DNA of 64,000 bases from Crocodylus rhombifer (Eukaryota; Chordata; Crocodylia; Crocodylidae): NCBI GenBank assembly GCA_038503035.1, contig JAVSML010024351.1, positions 53,139 to 117,138 of the forward strand. The letters run 5' to 3'. This document shows positions 36,502 through 46,890 of this stretch, piece after piece. Positions within the stretch are counted from its first letter, which is position 1; the number at the start of each line of letters is the position of its first letter. Below the pieces are notes generated by a model. The model was given only the letters and a program-made list of their open reading frames with translations. It did not search any database and was not told the DNA's origin. The translations under genes were made by a program, and so were the position numbers.

Positions 36502-36509
36502 CTTTAGAG

Positions 36510-37567
36510 CCATGTTCCAAGGAGCTGGAGGAGGGGAACCCAAAACAAGGAAAGACCTTCAGAGCTCTTGCCAAGGTAGAGAGCTCTATTTTGATAGCCC
36601 TTTGACTTTTTGGGTTTTCTTTCAAAATCTAGCAAATCCAAGGGCTCAACTTCCTGGTTCTTGCAGTAGTCATTACACCAATTGTTTGTGGCAATCATCT
36701 CCCTTTTCAGGTTTACTGTTTTCTTCTATTTAGATGCACAGCCAATCTAACGTAAAGTGTATCCCTCTGACTGGCAGGAATACAGTTTAATATAACTGCA
36801 TAGAACTGCTATAGTGTTTTCAGGAGCATGCTTTTGCTCAGCCCTGAGAGCACAAACTGGAAATGAAATGTATGTAAACTAAAGATTTGATTTTCCTTTC
36901 TTGAAGAGTATTTGTAAAGTTCTTGTTTGCACAGTGTTTCTTGTTTGTTTGGTTAGAGCCTCTTGGTAGTTATAGGGGATGCTACATACATTCATAAATA
37001 ATAATTATCTCCCTGGGACTTTCCCAGTTTAAACATTTTAAGTTAATAGATGTAAATCTCCTAAATGCAATTTTTTATGTAACCACATTACATTTGCCAG
37101 CATGCTGCTTCCAATGAGAAACGCTGTTGAGAAGTAGGGATGGGATTGGCTAGTGTTTTCTTTCCTAATGAGGAATGGGAAATGGAAACTGCTGCATTTT
37201 TGGAAAATAGAATGGAGAAATTGAATAGTGGAATATTTGGTCTAAATTAGACCATTTCCCATAATTCACTGACTTTTCTGCTAATAAAACCCTTAAGAAT
37301 CCTGGTTGAAGTCTCAGTTATGTAATCAAGAGGGCATAACAGCCAACAGAATTTCATATGATATTTGATTTTGTCACCACATTAATTCAAAAGCATCATC
37401 TTTTCTCACAAAGAGATGCTCTTAGCCTACCCTATGGTCTTTTCCATGCACACATTCTCTTAGATTTGGCATGCTGCCACACACATGTCACAAGAACAGG
37501 TAGCATACATTAAGGCCATCTGCACTCCACCATTAAACCAGCCCTGTTGCACACATCCATTGTCTAA
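36510..37567. other. Unannotated DNA
   Basis: AT-rich DNA with no supported gene or repeat. Confidence 0.4.
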
Positions 37568-37618
37568 TCTATATCATTTAAATATCTTATTCCAGAGGCC
37601 AGATCTGTTGGCCTGCGC

Positions 37619-39301
37619 CAGGGGCAGGCAATTATTTCAGGTGGAGGGCCTCTTAATGAGTTTTGGTGAGCTGTTGAGGGCCGCATAATTATTCCCACCC
37701 CTTGACAGTTGCCCAACCCCCTTGTCACCATCTTGGGACCAGAAGTCCCAGGTCCTAACCCATGAACCTTGACACCAGAAGTCCTTCCCCTTGCCCTGCC
37801 GAAATACTCCTTTTGGAAGGAGGGGTTGCAATCTTGGAATGAGAAAACTAAATCATACACTAGAAGTCAAACACCTACTATAATGTATTTTAATGTTATT
37901 ACAAAAATATTTCTGTCATGATTTGTGTTTGTGTAGTGCATATAGAGGTGATTGCATAATAACTCAAAATAAATTCTCAGTTTTGTATATTGTGGAGGGA
38001 GGGTGCATGCGTGTGGTATGTGCATGGTGTATGTATGGTATGTGTGGAGCGTGAGGTGGGTATGTGTGGTATATTTGATGTGTGTATATAGTGGGTATGC
38101 GTGGTGGAGTGTGGAGATGCGTGGGTATAGTTGTATGGTAGGATGTGGGTGTATGTGGAGGGCTTGAGGAGGTGTTGCTGTGTCTGGGGGCATACTGTAT
38201 GTTTGGGGGTTGTGTACATGTGGGGGTTATGGGGGAAGGCTGTGAGTGTGAGGGTGGTTGGGGAGTGTCGGGATCCCACCACACTTCCCCCATGGCACAG
38301 CAGCAGGTGGGGCACTCAGGGCGCAAGCACCTGGCAGGGTGCAGCTCCAGTCAGTGCTGCACATAGCAGCATGGGGTAAAGCCTCTTCATGGCTGCCTGT
38401 ATTGCTGGTGCTCCCTGCCACTCACATGTAGCTTCTGCACTCACACAGCAGGTAGGGAAGTCCCATGTGCTGGAGCCAGGTGCCTTCTCTGCTGGGGCTG
38501 CTCAGCACCAGAGACAAACTTCAGGGTTCAGAGCTAGCTGCCTTCCCTGCCCCACAGGGGAAGGCACCTAGGTCTTCCCTCCCTTGCAGTGCAGCCCCTG
38601 CAGGGAAGGCAGCTAGCTCCAGCACTTGAGTTTTTTCTCTGGTGCTGTGTAGCCCTGGCAGAGAAGGTACCTGGCTCCAGCACACGGGACTTCCCTCCCT
38701 GCTGCACGAGTGCAGGGGCTGCACATGAGTGGGAGGGAGCATTGGCAATATAGGTAGCCACACAGATGCTGCACCCCTCACTGTGATGTGCAGTGCTGGC
38801 CAGAGCCTCACCTTGCCAGGAGGCCTGTGCCCTGAGCACCCCACCTGCTGCTGCTGCTGCCACTTGCCAGAGCTGCATACCCACACCTCCCACCCCCTCA
38901 CACTGACATATTGCCCATCCCAGCTCTGTACTACCACCATCTCCTGTCCCTCTTGTTGTGGGCTCCATGATGCCACCAGCCCCAGCCCCACGCTTTGGGC
39001 TCTGTCTCAGCTGCAGCCCCACCTCTGCTGCTTCCCTATATGCTGCCTGGAGTCAGAAGGAGACCGGGGAAGAGAGCAAGTCCCATGGGCTATGGCAGCA
39101 GCAGCCCTGCATGAAAGCTGCATGCTGGCCAGCCAGGCCCTTCTGCCCATGAGGGTGGGAGCCAGGCAATGGGGTACATTTTTGGGGCTGCATGTACATA
39201 TGGGTGCCTCACTCCCCCAATTTGTTGGGGGGCCTTGCAGGATGGAAGAAAGTGCTTGGCAGACCGGATTCAGCCCATGGGCCGTATTTTGCCCACTTCT
39301 G
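37619..39301 (-). mobile_element. hAT element nested in Helitron copy 2
   Basis: Left end CAGGGGCAGGCAATTATTTC; right end, in reverse complement, CAGAAGTGGGCAAAATACGG. It is flanked by GCCTGCGC (37611-37618) and GCTTAGGC (39302-39309). The insertion point is the same as in Helitron copy 1. 1683 bases, with a degenerate TG-rich tract at 37985-38270 and a GC-rich right half. The frames in that half (for example 38729-39307) are not supported as genes. Confidence 0.75.
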
Positions 39302-39573
39302 GCTTAGGCGCAGTTCATAGTGATATAACAGTGAAGGGCCGTTCAGTAAATGCTTCACTCAAGATTCAATGTTGCCTAGATACCAGTTACAGTGCATCTA
39401 ATAATGTTTACTACATTTTTTAAGTGCCATGAAGGTGTCCAGGAAACTGTGAAAATGTCGGCTAAAGGGGCTCTGGTCTGTAGGGTTAGTTGCTGACCCA
39501 TGTCAAAAGTTTCAATTACAGTCTACTAGAGAAGAAACCAAATGGAAATGATGGTCTGAAAACTTTTGAAGTT

Positions 39574-39778
39574 AGTTAGTTAGTCAAGCCCCTGCCCAGG
39601 CCCCTACTTGGCCCAGCCCCCCAGGAACCCCCGCGACCAGAGCCGCGCGAACAGGCTGCATAAACAGGTGCTTGAGTTAGCGCGGAGTTCGCGCAGGAGA
39701 GGGCGCGGGAGGGCATGAGACCCTGCCTGCGACCCCCGCAGAGTAGTCAGCCCCAGCCGTAGCCAGCCTACCAGAGGC
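39574..39778 (+). promoter_or_regulatory. CR1 5' untranslated region, CpG-rich
   Basis: This leader is rich in CpG (for example GCGCGGAGTTCGCGCAGG near 39680) and has no TATA box, as expected for an internal LINE promoter. It starts with AGTTAGTTAGT, which may include duplicated target bases. Confidence 0.5.
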
Positions 39779-39873
39779 ATGACAGGGATGGGCACGCGCC
39801 GCACCCCAAGGGTCCCCCGGGCTCTGCGGCCCCCCCATTGGGCACCTCAGAGACGGCCGTCCAGACGGAGCCC

Positions 39874-40875
39874 ATGGTTCCGGGCTCCACGCAGATGGAG
39901 CGCCTGGCTCTTGGCTGCGGGGGCTGCCTGTCCCTTTTTCAGGCTCTGGGGCCCGGGAGCATGGCCACCTCCCCTTGCGGGGTCTGCTCCCTACTGGGGT
40001 CTCTGGCATGTCAGCTGGAGGAGCTCCAGGCTACAGTCCAGAGACTGCGTGCCATCAGGGACTGTGAGCAGGAGATAGACTCCTACTGCCAGGCCCTTCT
40101 CCCCCAGGAGCCGCAGGGTAGAGCACTGTCTCCCTTCATGACTATGGAGGACTCTGGGACCTCCCGCTCTTCCCAGTTAGGGGTATGGACCAAGCCGGTC
40201 AAGGGCCCTAAGGCCTGCTGCACCAAGGCCCCTCCCTTGCCAGAGCTTAGCAACAGGTTCGCACCTCTTGCAGCCCCAGCAGAGCCTGCTCAGTTGCCAG
40301 CTCCCGCAGGCAACACAGGCTCAACCACAGCTACTGCCCCCGCTCTCCCCAAGACAAAGCGTAAGGTGTTTGTTGTGGGAGACTCCATCCTGTGGGGCAC
40401 TGAGGGGGCAATCTGCCGCCCCGACCCCTTAGCCCGGGAAGTCTGCTGCTTCCCGGGGGCCCGCATCCGAGACATTGCGGAGAGGATCCCTTAGCTCCTC
40501 CGGCCCACAGACCACTACCCCATGTTCCTTATTCACGTGGGCACCAATGACACGGCTCGGAGCACCCCGAGCCACGTCATGAGGCGCTACAGGGATTTGG
40601 GAGCGAGGCTTAGTGGTCTGGGAGCTCAGGTGGTGTTTTCGTCGATCCTCCCAGTCTTGGGCTATGGGCTGAGGAGGGAGAGGAGGATTCACGCAGTGAA
40701 CCAAAGACTGCGGAGCTGGTGTCATCGGGAAGGCTTTGGCTTCCATGACCACAGCTCGCTCTTTGGCGAGAGAGGCAGCGAGCTGCTGGGAAGAGATGGC
40801 CTCCACCTCTCTCCCCTGGGGAGGAGGCTCTTCTCAGCCAGGCTGGCTGACCTGCTCCACCGGGCTTTAAACTAA
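39874..40875 (+). pseudogene. CR1 ORF1, esterase-like protein, one in-frame TAG
   Basis: The frame reads with one interruption, a TAG at 40492-40494, to a TAA at 40873-40875. Order: Cys pairs near the start (GCGGC, CGVC), a Leu/Gln-rich helix likely to coil (LACQLEELQATVQRLRAIRD), a Pro/Ala-rich linker, then an SGNH/GDSL-type esterase domain with VVGDS (nucleophile Ser), HVGTNDT and DGLHLSPLG (Asp/His). Such esterase domains are known in CR1 ORF1 proteins, where they are thought to act with RNA binding in retrotransposition. The in-frame ATG is at 39874. Another ATG at 39779 sits in a different frame before a C-run (39831-39836), so a one-base shift may have moved the original start. The ending T TTA AAC TAA is discussed separately. 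Confidence 0.88.
40866..40875 (+). promoter_or_regulatory. Candidate -1 ribosomal frameshift site between CR1 ORF1 and ORF2
   Basis: The last bases of ORF1 read GC T TTA AAC TAA in the ORF1 phase. T TTA AAC fits the X XXY YYZ rule for -1 programmed frameshifting and is one of the most efficient known heptamers. A -1 shift here enters a frame with no stop from 40872 through ORF2. A G-rich stretch (GGGGATGGGGGG, 40884-40895) and GCCACTGCTGGC (short stem) lie just downstream as possible stimulators. Function is inferred. Confidence 0.5.
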
Positions 40876-43787
40876 GCCTGCTAGGGGATGGGGGGACTAC
40901 TGCCACTGCTGGCCCGCTGAGCGACCCTTGCAAAGCCAGCAGACCAAGGCACTTAAGGGAGCCCACCCCTGCCCCAGCCCTGGCACAATCTGTGGGCAAG
41001 GCAAGAGCCCCCAGGGGGACACTTGCCTGCCTGTACACTAATGGCAGGAGCCTGGGCAACAAGCAGGAGGAGCTCATCCTCCTGTTCAGTGCAAAGAATT
41101 ATGACGTCATTGGGATAACGGAGACCTGGTGGGACTCCACCCATGACTGGACCACGGGTATAGAGGGCTATACCCTGTACAGGAGGGATCGTGTTGACAA
41201 AAAGGGCAGGGGTGTAGCTCTCTATGTGAAGGAAAGCTACATGTCCCTGCAAGCTGATGTTGGCGACCGGCATGGACAGCTAGAGACCCTCTGGGTAAAA
41301 ATTCGTGGGGAATATGGCACAGGGGACACAACGGTGGGAGTCTACTACAGACCTCCCACTCAAAGTCCTGAGCTTGACCAGGAGTTCGCCCGGGAACTGA
41401 CTGAGGCCGCTTGCTCCAGGACCTTGGTTGTCATGGGTGACTTCAATTACCCGGACATCTCGTGGGAAGATCACTCAGCAAAATCTGAGTGGTTGCAAAG
41501 CTTTCTCTCGTGCGTGGATGACCTCTACCTGACTCAAGAAGTCTATGGGCCAACGAGAGGCAAAGCGCTGCTCGACCTGGTACTGGCTATGGGGCATGAC
41601 CTAATTGGCGACCTAGTGATCGATGGGAAGCTGGGTGACAGCGACCACGAGCTGATCACCTTCACCATCCGCCGTAAAGCTGGCAAGTCAGTCAGCAACA
41701 CAGAAGTCCTTGACTTCACAAAAGCCGACTTTGACAAGCTCAAGAGGCTTGTTGGTCAGGCCCTCAGAGACCGTGACCCCAGGGAGATAGGAGTTCAAGA
41801 AGAGTGGTTGCTTCTCAAGGAAGCGATCCTCAATGCACAAGCTAAATCTATTCCAACACGGAGGAAAGGCAGCAAGAAGGCACAGCAGCCCTCCTGGCTC
41901 TCCAGGGACCTAGCAGACCTCCTGCGGCTAAAAAGGAAAGCCTACAAAGGATGGAGGACGGGATTCACCTCCAAGGAGGATTATTCTGTGCTGGTCCAGT
42001 CCTGCAGGGAGCAAACCAGGAAAGCCAAGGCTGCAACCGAACTCCAACTAGCTTCAAGCATCAAGGACAACAAAAAGTCCTTTTTCAGATATGTGGGGAG
42101 CCGGAGGAAAAGCAAGGGCAACGTTGGACCCCTGCTAAACCAGATGGGGCAACTGACAACTGATGCCCAGGAAAAAGCCAACCTATTAAATAGGTACTTT
42201 GCATCAGTCTTTCACCAGTCCCATGGGACGCCCATGCCTACTATAGGACAGGGAGATCTGGGTGATGGGGATCCCCTACCCTCCATCAATGCTGACCTCG
42301 TGAAGGAACACCTTGAGAAGCTGGATACCTTCAAGTCAGCCGGCCCTGACAATCTGCACCCCAGGGTACTCAAGGAGCTGGCGAGCGTCATAGCCCAGCC
42401 CCTGGCACGGATCTTTGAAAACTCCTGGCGCTCTGGTGTAGTGCCCGAAGACTGGGAGAAGGCCAATGTAGTGTCGATCTTCAAGAAAGGGAGGAGAGTG
42501 GATCCGGCTAACTACAGGCCCATTAGCCTGACTTCTATCCTGGGGAAGATCTTAGAAAAGTTTATTAAGGAGGCCATCCTTGATGGATTGGCCCAGGCTA
42601 ACATCCTAAGGGATAGCTAGCACGGGTTTGTTGCGGGTAGGTCTTGTTTGACCAATCTTATTTCCTTCTATGACCAGGTGACCTATCACCTGGACAAGGG
42701 AGAAGAGATTGATGTCATATATCTTGACTTCAAAAAAGCTGTTGATCTGGTATCCCATGATCACCTCTTGGCCAAACTGGCCAGTTGTGGCCTTGGCTCC
42801 ACCATGATCCGCTGGCTGGGAAACTGGCTCTGTGGTCGGACCCAGAGGGTTGTAATCGATGGCAGTCACTCATCGTGGTGCCCTGTGACCAGTGGGGTCC
42901 CTCAAGGCTCTGCTCTTGGACCCATACTGTTCAACATCTTCATTAATGATGTGGACATTGGAGTCAGGAGTGGACTGGCCAAGTTCGCCGATGACACCAA
43001 ACTTTGGGGCAAAGCATCCACACCAGAGGACAGGCGGGTGATGCAGGCTGACCTGGACAAGCTCAGCAAATGGGCAGACGAGAACCTGATGGTGTCTAAC
43101 ACCGAAAAATGCAAGGTTCTCCACCTTGGGAGGAAAAACCTGCAGCACCCTTATAGGCTTGGCAGTGCTACGTTGGTTAGCACTACAGAAGAAAAAGACT
43201 TGGGGGTCATCATTGACCACAAGATGAACATGAGCCTCCAATGCGATGCTGCGGCTAGTAAAGCGAACAAAATGCTGGCGTGCATCCATAGATGCTTCTC
43301 AAGCAAATCCCGGGACGTCATTCTCCCCTTGTACTCGGCCTTGGTGAGGCCGCAGCTGGAGTACTGCATCCAGTTTTGGGCTCCACAATTCAAAAAGGAT
43401 GTGGAGAAGCTTGATAGAGTCCAGAGGAGAGTCACGCGCATGATCAGAGGTCAGGAAAACAGATCTTACGATGACAGGCTGAGAGCCATGGGACTCTTTA
43501 GCTTGGAAAAGCGCAGGCTCAGGGGTGATCTGATGGCCACCTATAAGTTTATCAGGGGTGACCACCAGGATCTGGGGGAACGTTTGTTCACCAGAGCGCC
43601 CCAAGGGATGACGAGGTCAAATGGTCACAAACTCCTGCAAGACCGTTTCAGGCTGGACATAAGGAAGAATTTCTTTACTGTCCGAGCCCCCAAGGTCTGG
43701 AACAGTCTGCCAGCGGAGGTGGTTCAAGCGCCTACATTGAACACCTTCAAGAGTAAATTGGATGCTTATCTTGCTGGGATCCTATGA
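40872..43787 (+). pseudogene. CR1 ORF2, endonuclease-reverse transcriptase, one in-frame TAG
   Basis: One frame is open from before the ORF1 stop to 43787 except for a TAG at 42618-42620. N-terminal AP-endonuclease-like domain: YTNGRSLGNK, GITETWWD, VYYRPP, MGDFNYPDISW and GDSDHELI carry the expected catalytic Asn, Glu, Asp and His positions. Reverse transcriptase follows: NYRPISLTSILGKILEK, HGFVAGRSCLTNL, YLDFKKAVDLVSH (motif A Asp), TSGVPQGSALGPILFNIFIND and KFADDTKLWG (motif C Asp pair), then the CR1 tail with LDRVQRRVTRMIRG and LFSLEKRRLRGDL. No ATG lies in this frame before 41241, which is inside the endonuclease domain; GTG 40992 is the first near-cognate codon. The enzyme nicks target DNA and copies the element RNA. 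Confidence 0.92.
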
Positions 43788-43889
43788 CCCCAGCTGACTT
43801 CCTGCCCTTTGGGCAGGGGGCTGGACTCGATGATCTCCCGAGGTCCCTTCCAGCCCTAATGTCTATGAAATCTATGAAATCTATGAAAT
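43788..43889 (+). repeat. CR1 3' end with hairpin and TCTATGAAA repeats
   Basis: After the ORF2 stop comes CCTGCCCTTTGGGCAGGGGG (43801-43820), a strong hairpin, then GACTCGATGATCTCC and three TCTATGAAA units. This conserved terminus is the recognition region for CR1 reverse transcription, and fragments of it occur at 7795, 20028, 53955 and 59290-59352. Confidence 0.85.
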
Positions 43890-43995
43890 AGAATAGGAAA
43901 TGATACATAAATCATAACGTGAAGATGATTATGACAAAAGGTTATAAAAAAAAAATTCAAATTAATCTTCCACAGTGAAGCACAGGTTCAACTAG

Positions 43996-46534
43996 TATTT
44001 GATATTTTCCTGAAAGCCCCCACTCCTGGAATCATATGGAATCTTAAACAACAAAACAAAACTATTTACCAGTCCCTTACCAATCCCAGCCAAACCATGA
44101 AAATTAAAACAGAAGTCCCCCATAACAATGACCATGCTTTGTGGGTATCAATCACTGCCAGCTAGTAATTTTAGCCCTTTGGGCCCTCATGCCTTTTTGT
44201 TCAGGCCTTGGTCTTTATGACTTTGGCACATTTCCTCTGGCTGTAACTTTTGTCCAGGACCCACTCATTCTGGCCTGCAGCAGCCTGTTGTTCCTGGCCT
44301 GGGCCCTCTTATCCTTATCCTGTGCCCAGGCCTGGCCTTGGTGCTCTCATCCTTATCGTGCCCTCTTGGCCTCTGTCACACCCCTGCTCAATGCAGGGCT
44401 TGAGACCCCGAGTGCCTCCAGGCAACCTGCTGTGTGGCCTCCTATGCACCCCTACACCCACAGTCCAGTCCTCCAGTGTTCAACAACCCACAATAATCAA
44501 AACCACACCATAATCAGTCAGGGCTAGGTGCCTCTTTCTATGCTTGCTACAGGTTCTCCCTGCTTGGTTGACTTTTTCCCCTTCTGGCCATCCTGGGCCT
44601 ACTGACAATTCCAACTGCCTATCAGCTCTGTGCCAGGAGCTTCTTCCATTACTGCAGCCTGGGCCAGATTGCCTTCTCTGGCTGAGGAGCTGAGTTTGTA
44701 CCTCCTGGGCTTCACCTATTCTGGTCAGATGATCTCCTGACCAGTTGCAGGTATGTTCCCATAGCTTAATTAGCAGCCTGACCTCACCTGTTGCAATCTG
44801 CTTTCTCATTTGTCTGGAGCTCTCCTCTGCTGTATTGCAGTGGGCTTTCGAATAGCTACCTTGCATCCTTTATCTTTCTGGCTTTCCCTGGCCACTTCTT
44901 GCCTCACAGCTTTTTCTACCTTAGGTACATACTTCAAAATTTCAGCCTTATGATGCTGCCTTTTTATTGTCTAAGTAGCAGGGATTGAGAGCCCTTGCTA
45001 CAGTCCCCTTCAGTTTCTTGGATAAAGAGGGATTTTATCCATGGGGACATCAAACAGAAATGCAGCAGAATAAGGCTTGTGTCCCCGGAATGTATGAGGA
45101 ACAAGCCAGTACAGAGGTGTTCCCACAGGAATCCATATTTCATTGGCACCTATTACTTTTAGGTTTACACAGCTGAGTGGCCCTTAATTCAACCTATGCT
45201 CAGTTGAACCTATAACATGACTCAATGAATTCCTAGTGCAAGGCAATTAAAGTCTTGCAGATGAAGTATGCATTGTGCTTGTTAGAATAAAAATGTTAGC
45301 AATGTAAAGAATGACAATGACAAAGTGATCATTGTGGGAGATGAAATTCAGACTCTCTAAGACTGGTAAAGACTTGTTTAATTTAGTGCACAGTGTTTGA
45401 ATTCAATATTTTCTTGACTTTTATTAAAATGAGGATTTACTCTCTTTGTGGTTATTCATGAGCTATATAATAAGTACCAGCCAGTGGGAGCACAATTAGC
45501 AAAAAATTCCTTAGAGAGATGAGAAACTGTTAAAACCAAGTAAATAATGTGTCCATTTTCCTCTAAAGTGGACTGACAGCAGGTCTACTACACAACCAAA
45601 TCTATAAGGGCTGACATCTTTGGCAGCTAACACAAGAGTAACGATGCTTTCAAATAAAGACATGGGAATAACTAACAGAAGCAGCAAACATGCAGACTGT
45701 CAGCATGATTCACTGAGTAATTATAGAATAATACAGTGTAAACTATTAGGAGATAATAACAATAATTCAGGATTGATTCATCTCTCTGCAGAGTCAGAGC
45801 TGACATACCTACCAGTTATTTGTTACTTTTCAAAGCCTGGTCTGCAAACGTAAGGCAAACCAAGGAACTATAATCTTGTGGCAGACCCTTGTATTCACAG
45901 CAGACTCATCAGGTGATTTGTTTATATTTTTGACAGATACAAAGTTGCAGTTGTAGAAATCCATAAATATTGGTGGGCTAATGCCTTTGGCAGAGTTAGA
46001 AAAAACTGCTAGGAATCTCCCTAATACAATTCAGAAAAGGATTAGATAGTTGCAGGAATGAGACTAGCTTGTAAAGTGACATTAGCTAGAATAGAAACAT
46101 CAGGGAATTTGGCCTCATGCTTCAAGGCTGATGGCTAGCAGGGGTTCAGGAAGGAGATTCTCCCATAGTGCAGTGCTATATAAAGCACAGTGCTATGTGC
46201 TTTGTCTTTCCATCTTTAGAAATATGGTCTCAAGGCTCATGGATTAGGACCAGGCAAGGAAAAGTTCTCTCATTGTATGAGATACATTTCCATTTTAAAA
46301 ATGTTGCCGGCCCTGAAATGTGGCAAAAAGATAAAATCTTAATATTTATATGCCTAATAACAAACCCAAATGATCTAAGTAGTAACTAACTACAATTCAG
46401 TTTAGATCTATCAATCTGTTCTGTTTTCAGTGATTTTCAAAAGTTCTGTTTAATTCAAAACCATTGTTACATCTTTTCTACAGCACAAATTAAGTTAAAT
46501 TATGAAACACAATGAGTTTTAGAAGAAAACAAAA
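43996..46534. other. Intergenic DNA with a repeat at 44.16-44.76 kb
   Basis: 44160-44760 is C/T-rich with repeated GGCCTKGGYCCTC and GGCCTTGGTGCTCTCATCC phrases. On the minus strand it resembles the promoter-plus-tandem-repeat arrangement at 3.3-4.3 kb. The rest is AT-rich and contains no supported gene. Confidence 0.4.
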
Positions 46535-46560
46535 ACAAAACAAAACAAAAAGAAAAACAT
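46530..46560 (+). repeat. (AAAAC)n simple repeat
   Basis: AAAACAAAAACAAAACAAAA-type tract within ordinary AT-rich DNA. Confidence 0.7.
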
Positions 46561-46890
46561 TTCTTTTGGGATATTGTATTAATGTTGCAATTATTTTTCC
46601 AGGCATATTTGTAAGCCAGGAAATTTGCCAAAATCAACTCTTTCCAATAGAGCAGTTTTGCTTTCAATGGACTGGTTTCCTGAAAAAAAGTTATATTGAA
46701 ATGTTCCCAACTCTACTCTGTACTGTGTTAAATATTGATCTGGCTTGGGACAGTAGTTTCTGTTTTTCATATAGTATTATAAATGCCTCCATAATTGCCA
46801 GCTGCTATCTTGTTTATTAGCTGTTATATTCAACTTCTGAGGAAGAATGACATCTTCATAAGTAGATACTTAGGGTTAAACTCACCACTT

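Larger units (their letters stand above)
39574..43889 (+). mobile_element. Near-complete CR1 LINE
   Basis: About 4.3 kb: CpG-rich 5' part, ORF1 (esterase type), ORF2 (endonuclease plus reverse transcriptase), 3' region ending in TCTATGAAA repeats. The boundaries come from comparison with Helitron copy 1, which reads straight through at 26002-26022 (reverse complement TTTTGAAGTTGGAACAGG). In copy 2 TTTTGAAGTT ends at 39573 and GAATAGG resumes at about 43891. CR1 elements move by target-primed reverse transcription. High CpG retention and few stops suggest a comparatively recent insertion. No clear target duplication is seen, as is usual for CR1. Confidence 0.92.
37568..43995 (+). mobile_element. 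Non-autonomous Helitron, copy 2 (interrupted)
   Basis: Starts TCTATATCATTTAAATATC, preceded by A, and ends CACAGGTTCAACTAG, followed by T. The terminal hairpin is GAAGC-ACA-GGTTC, with one mismatch relative to copy 1. Apart from a hAT (37619-39301) and a CR1 (about 39574-43889), it aligns with copy 1 through GGCCGTTCAGTAAA, AAGATTCAATGTTGCCTAGA, CAGTGCATCTAATAATGTT and AATGATACATAAA segments. The Helitron itself is only about 0.4-0.5 kb once both insertions are removed. No replication proteins are encoded. Confidence 0.72.

Noticed and set aside
25898..43995. Large inverted duplication of the chromosome segment
   Set aside because: Similarity stops exactly at transposon termini; intervening and flanking DNA is not shared, so independent transposition explains it.
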